Shown in pieces: positions 4,682-6,223 of a stretch of DNA of 6,223 nt (positions within the stretch are counted from its first letter, which is position 1; each line of letters begins with the position of its first letter). The notes below the pieces were generated by a model, which searched no databases, was not told the DNA's origin, and was given only the letters and a program-made list of their open reading frames with translations. The DNA lies in assembly GCA_023402075.1 (NCBI GenBank), contig JAEXCS010000037.1:1-6223 (forward strand), written 5' to 3'. The DNA comes from Bacillota bacterium (GTDB lineage Bacteria; Bacillota; Clostridia; Oscillospirales; Oscillospiraceae). Both the position numbers and the translations under genes were made by a program.

Positions 4682-5845
4682 TTAAAGATGTAGTCCGTCC
4701 ACAGCGGTCTTCAGCCGCTCCATGGCCTGCTCCAGCACGGAGCGGGGACAGGCGGCGTTTAAGCGCATAAACCCGCTGAGGCTGCGCCCGAACGAATCCC
4801 CGTCGTTCAAGCCCAGTCGCGCCTTTTGAATCATAAAGTCGTGCAGCTCCTGATTTGTAAGGCCCAGTGCGCGGCAGTCCAGCCAGACAAGATAGGTGGC
4901 ATCCGGTACAGTGGGACAAATCTGCGGAATATGTGCGGCGCAATAATCATGAATGTAGTCAAAGTTGGCGCTGAGATACGGAAGAAGCTGATCCAGCCAC
5001 TCGTCACCATAGGTAAACGCAGCCTCCATGGCCGTGAGAGAAAAGGCGTTGTTGCGGTGAATGTCCATGCGATGCCAGAAGCGGTCGAACACCTGCTTTT
5101 TGTGCCGGTTGGGAAACACCACGGTGCTGGCCTGCAAGCCCGCCAGATTAAAGGTCTTGGTGCCGGAGATGCAGGTAATGACGTTTTCCGCAACGCTGGC
5201 GGCGACGGTGTGCTTTTTCCCATGGAAAATCAAATCTGAATGAATTTCGTCGGACACCATTGGCACGCGGTACTTTTCGCACAGCTCTCCCATCCGCCGC
5301 AGCTCTTCCGCCGTCCAGACAATGCCCAGAGGATTGTGGGGGTTGCACAGGATAAAGAGGTCGCTCCGGGCAAGCTTTTCCTCAAAGTCCGCCCAGTCCA
5401 CGGTCCACTTGCCGTCTTTCTCCACAAGGGGATTTTCCACCACGGTGCGCTCCCACGCCTCGGTCATGTCGTAAAACTCGGAATAAACCGGGGTCTGAAT
5501 CAGCACGCTGCCCCCCTCCGGGGTGAACAGCCGCACGCAGGCGGAAAGCGTCTGCACCACGCCAAGACTGAAGCTCATCAGGCGCTGGTCGATGTCCCAG
5601 CCGTTGCGCCGCTTCTGCCAGCCGCGAATGGCGGCAAAATAGCTGTCCGGCCGTGCGGTATAGCCCCAGATTCCCTCTTCCGCCCGCGCCTTCAACGCGT
5701 CAATAATGGGCTGGGCAGTGCGAAAGTCCATGTCCGCAATCCACAGGGGAATTACATCCTCCGTGCCAAACTTTTTCAGCCGCTCGTCATATTTGGCGGC
5801 GCGGTTTCCGGAGCGGTCGATGACAGTGTCAAACTCGTATTTCAT
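4682..5845 (-). CDS. patB: PatB/MalY-type PLP-dependent cystathionine beta-lyase or aminotransferase
   Basis: This 387-residue protein has the usual length of the family and all fold-type I landmarks. These are a conserved PLWIADMDF entry (33-41), WGYT (60-63), Y121 in TPVYSEF stacking on PLP, NPHNP (168-172), D199 of VSDEIHSDL pairing with the pyridine nitrogen, the Schiff-base lysine K230 in SGTKTFNLAG, and R361 in FMRLNAACP for the substrate carboxylate. MalY/PatB enzymes cleave C-S bonds of cystathionine or cysteine conjugates, releasing a thiol or homocysteine, pyruvate and ammonia. Some act as aminotransferases, and E. coli MalY also has a regulatory role. The exact substrate cannot be read from sequence. 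The enzyme is cytosolic. I start at the ATG at 5845 with GAGG 6 nt upstream. A 14-residue extension from a TTG at 5887 has no ribosome binding site and is not family-like. It is the first gene of an operon with the FliB-like gene. Confidence 0.92.
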   Translation of the reverse strand: MKYEFDTVIDRSGNRAAKYDERLKKFGTEDVIPLWIADMDFRTAQPIIDALKARAEEGIWGYTARPDSYFAAIRGWQKRRNGWDIDQRLMSFSLGVVQTLSACVRLFTPEGGSVLIQTPVYSEFYDMTEAWERTVVENPLVEKDGKWTVDWADFEEKLARSDLFILCNPHNPLGIVWTAEELRRMGELCEKYRVPMVSDEIHSDLIFHGKKHTVAASVAENVITCISGTKTFNLAGLQASTVVFPNRHKKQVFDRFWHRMDIHRNNAFSLTAMEAAFTYGDEWLDQLLPYLSANFDYIHDYCAAHIPQICPTVPDATYLVWLDCRALGLTNQELHDFMIQKARLGLNDGDSFGRSLSGFMRLNAACPRSVLEQAMERLKTAVDGLHL

Positions 5846-5851
5846 AAATAG

Positions 5852-5856
5852 CCTCA
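5852..5856 (-). promoter_or_regulatory. Ribosome binding site deciding the PatB start
   Basis: The minus strand reads TGAGG, 6 nt before the ATG at 5845. It is modest in strength but better placed than anything before the upstream TTG at 5887. Confidence 0.6.
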
Positions 5857-5870
5857 CTTTCCAATTGAAA

Positions 5871-5884
5871 AGCCCTGCAGGGCT
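5871..5884. repeat. Perfect 14-bp palindrome in the patB leader
   Basis: AGCCCTGCAGGGCT is fully self-complementary. It lies about 20 nt after the predicted transcript start and just before the ribosome binding site. In the minus direction it is followed by TTTTC, so it could be an operator or a weak hairpin affecting translation or elongation. Confidence 0.45.
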
Positions 5885-5910
5885 CAAACAAGGTCCGTTG
5901 TCTTGCCGCT

Positions 5911-5939
5911 ATTTTACCACGCTTCCGCCCCCTGCGCAA
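5911..5939 (-). promoter_or_regulatory. Promoter of the patB-fliB-like operon
   Basis: The minus strand has TTGCGC (5934-5939), a 17-bp spacer and TAAAAT (5911-5916), with TGG directly before the -10 (extended -10). Initiation near 5904 would give a leader of about 60 nt. The imperfect -35 suggests a role for the extended element or an activator. Confidence 0.6.
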
Positions 5940-6012
5940 TCCCGCCTGTTTGCCGCCCGTTAAGAGACTTGACCAATCCTTTTTATGGTGCAAGCGGCAA
6001 AATTCCGCATTT

Positions 6013-6130
6013 TTTCCTATTGACAAACCCGGCTCAGACGTTTAAAATGACCTCAAATTAGTTCAATTTTTTTGACTAAATAAACTTGATTATTTGAATT
6101 TAAGCCTGCAAATAAAAAGTCAATAGGAAA
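6013..6130. repeat. Perfect 12-bp inverted repeats enclosing a promoter
   Basis: TTTCCTATTGAC (6013-6024) and GTCAATAGGAAA (6119-6130) are exact reverse complements with 94 bp between them. The left arm supplies most of the -35 of a near-consensus rightward promoter whose -10 is inside the element. The interior also has AT-rich hairpins (TTAG/CTAA with TCAA/TTGA around 6058-6079, and AAATAA/TTATTT around 6079-6096). No clear target-site duplication flanks it. It could be an invertible promoter, a short mobile element, or a pair of operator half-sites. Confidence 0.5.
6020..6048 (+). promoter_or_regulatory. Near-consensus rightward promoter
   Basis: TTGACA (6020-6025), a 17-bp spacer and TAAAAT (6043-6048) form an almost perfect sigma-A promoter pointing right, with initiation expected near 6055. 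It faces the gene beyond the right edge and is divergent from the patB operon promoter. Confidence 0.75.
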
Positions 6131-6223
6131 TCAGGCAAAACAGGCGACGGAAAAAAAGCAACGCAAAAAGGCCACCGCTGAAGCATCAGCCAAAAGTGAA
6201 CAGGCAGAATGTTATCGTGAAAG
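6090..6223 (+). other. Open frame at the right edge, coding status unclear
   Basis: After an in-frame TGA (6087-6089) one plus-strand frame stays open for 44 codons to the edge, reading a Lys/Gln/Ala/Glu-rich sequence. It has no in-frame ATG, GTG or TTG and no ribosome binding site, so it may be only the A-rich leader of a gene starting beyond the edge. The minus strand also has one open frame here. A small hairpin (GCTGA/TCAGC, about 6169-6182) followed on the minus strand by a loose U tract could instead be a weak terminator of a leftward gene. Confidence 0.2.

Noticed and set aside
4356..4943. 195-residue minus-strand frame across the patB/fliB-like junction
   Set aside because: It is an out-of-frame shadow of two well-supported genes.
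5846..5887. 14-residue extension of PatB from a TTG
   Set aside because: It has no ribosome binding site, runs over the leader palindrome, and makes the protein longer than typical family members.
5984..6015. Plus-strand terminator (GCGG/CCGC stem then Ts)
   Set aside because: The stem is only 4 bp and no plus-strand gene ends nearby.
1..6223. tRNA, rRNA, CRISPR array, IS transposase
   Set aside because: No cloverleaf, regularly spaced repeat array, or transposase-like frame is visible in the window.

Overview
The window most likely comes from an anaerobic, gut-type Clostridia genome (Firmicutes, Oscillospiraceae-like). This rests on the gene families present (a DegV-family protein, a NimA-like pyridoxamine-phosphate-oxidase-fold protein, a FliB-type cysteine-cluster protein and a secreted protein with a Gram-positive signal peptide), on strong AGGAGG-type ribosome binding sites, on near-consensus sigma-A promoters, and on GC-rich coding regions separated by AT-rich gaps. 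The lineage is an inference from sequence style, not a database match.

Layout from left to right. Positions 1-743 (minus) hold the N-terminal part of a secreted protein that runs off the left edge, with its own promoter at 819-847. Positions 850-1100 have no convincing gene but are rich in small inverted repeats. A strong intrinsic terminator at 1101-1140 closes a minus-strand NimA-like gene (1186-1689), whose promoter lies at 1785-1813. A divergent intergenic region (1814-2038) follows, with an 11-bp-period direct repeat, and then a plus-strand DegV gene (2039-2890) with a strong terminator (2897-2936).

Positions 3005-3540 carry no convincing protein gene. They have the signature of a stand-alone minus-strand transcript of about 0.5 kb: an extended -10 promoter with an A-rich upstream tract (3509-3537), many internal hairpins including a multibranch candidate, and a G/C-rich intrinsic terminator followed by a U tract (3005-3045). 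I read this as a candidate large structured noncoding RNA of no class I recognise. An 8-codon frame with a ribosome binding site sits right before its terminator.

Positions 3638-5845 (minus) are a two-gene operon, a PatB/MalY-type PLP-dependent C-S lyase or aminotransferase followed 18 bp later by a FliB-like cysteine-cluster protein. There is no clear terminator after it, so read-through into the RNA locus is possible. The operon promoter (5911-5939) is surrounded by repeated GCGGCAA motifs, and its leader carries a perfect 14-bp palindrome.

The right end (6013-6130) has a near-consensus plus-strand promoter lying between perfect 12-bp inverted repeats, an arrangement that could be an invertible promoter. 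Its target gene would lie beyond the right edge, or on the left (the patB operon) if the segment were flipped.

The genes do not form one obvious pathway. Apart from patB and the FliB-like gene, each looks independently transcribed.
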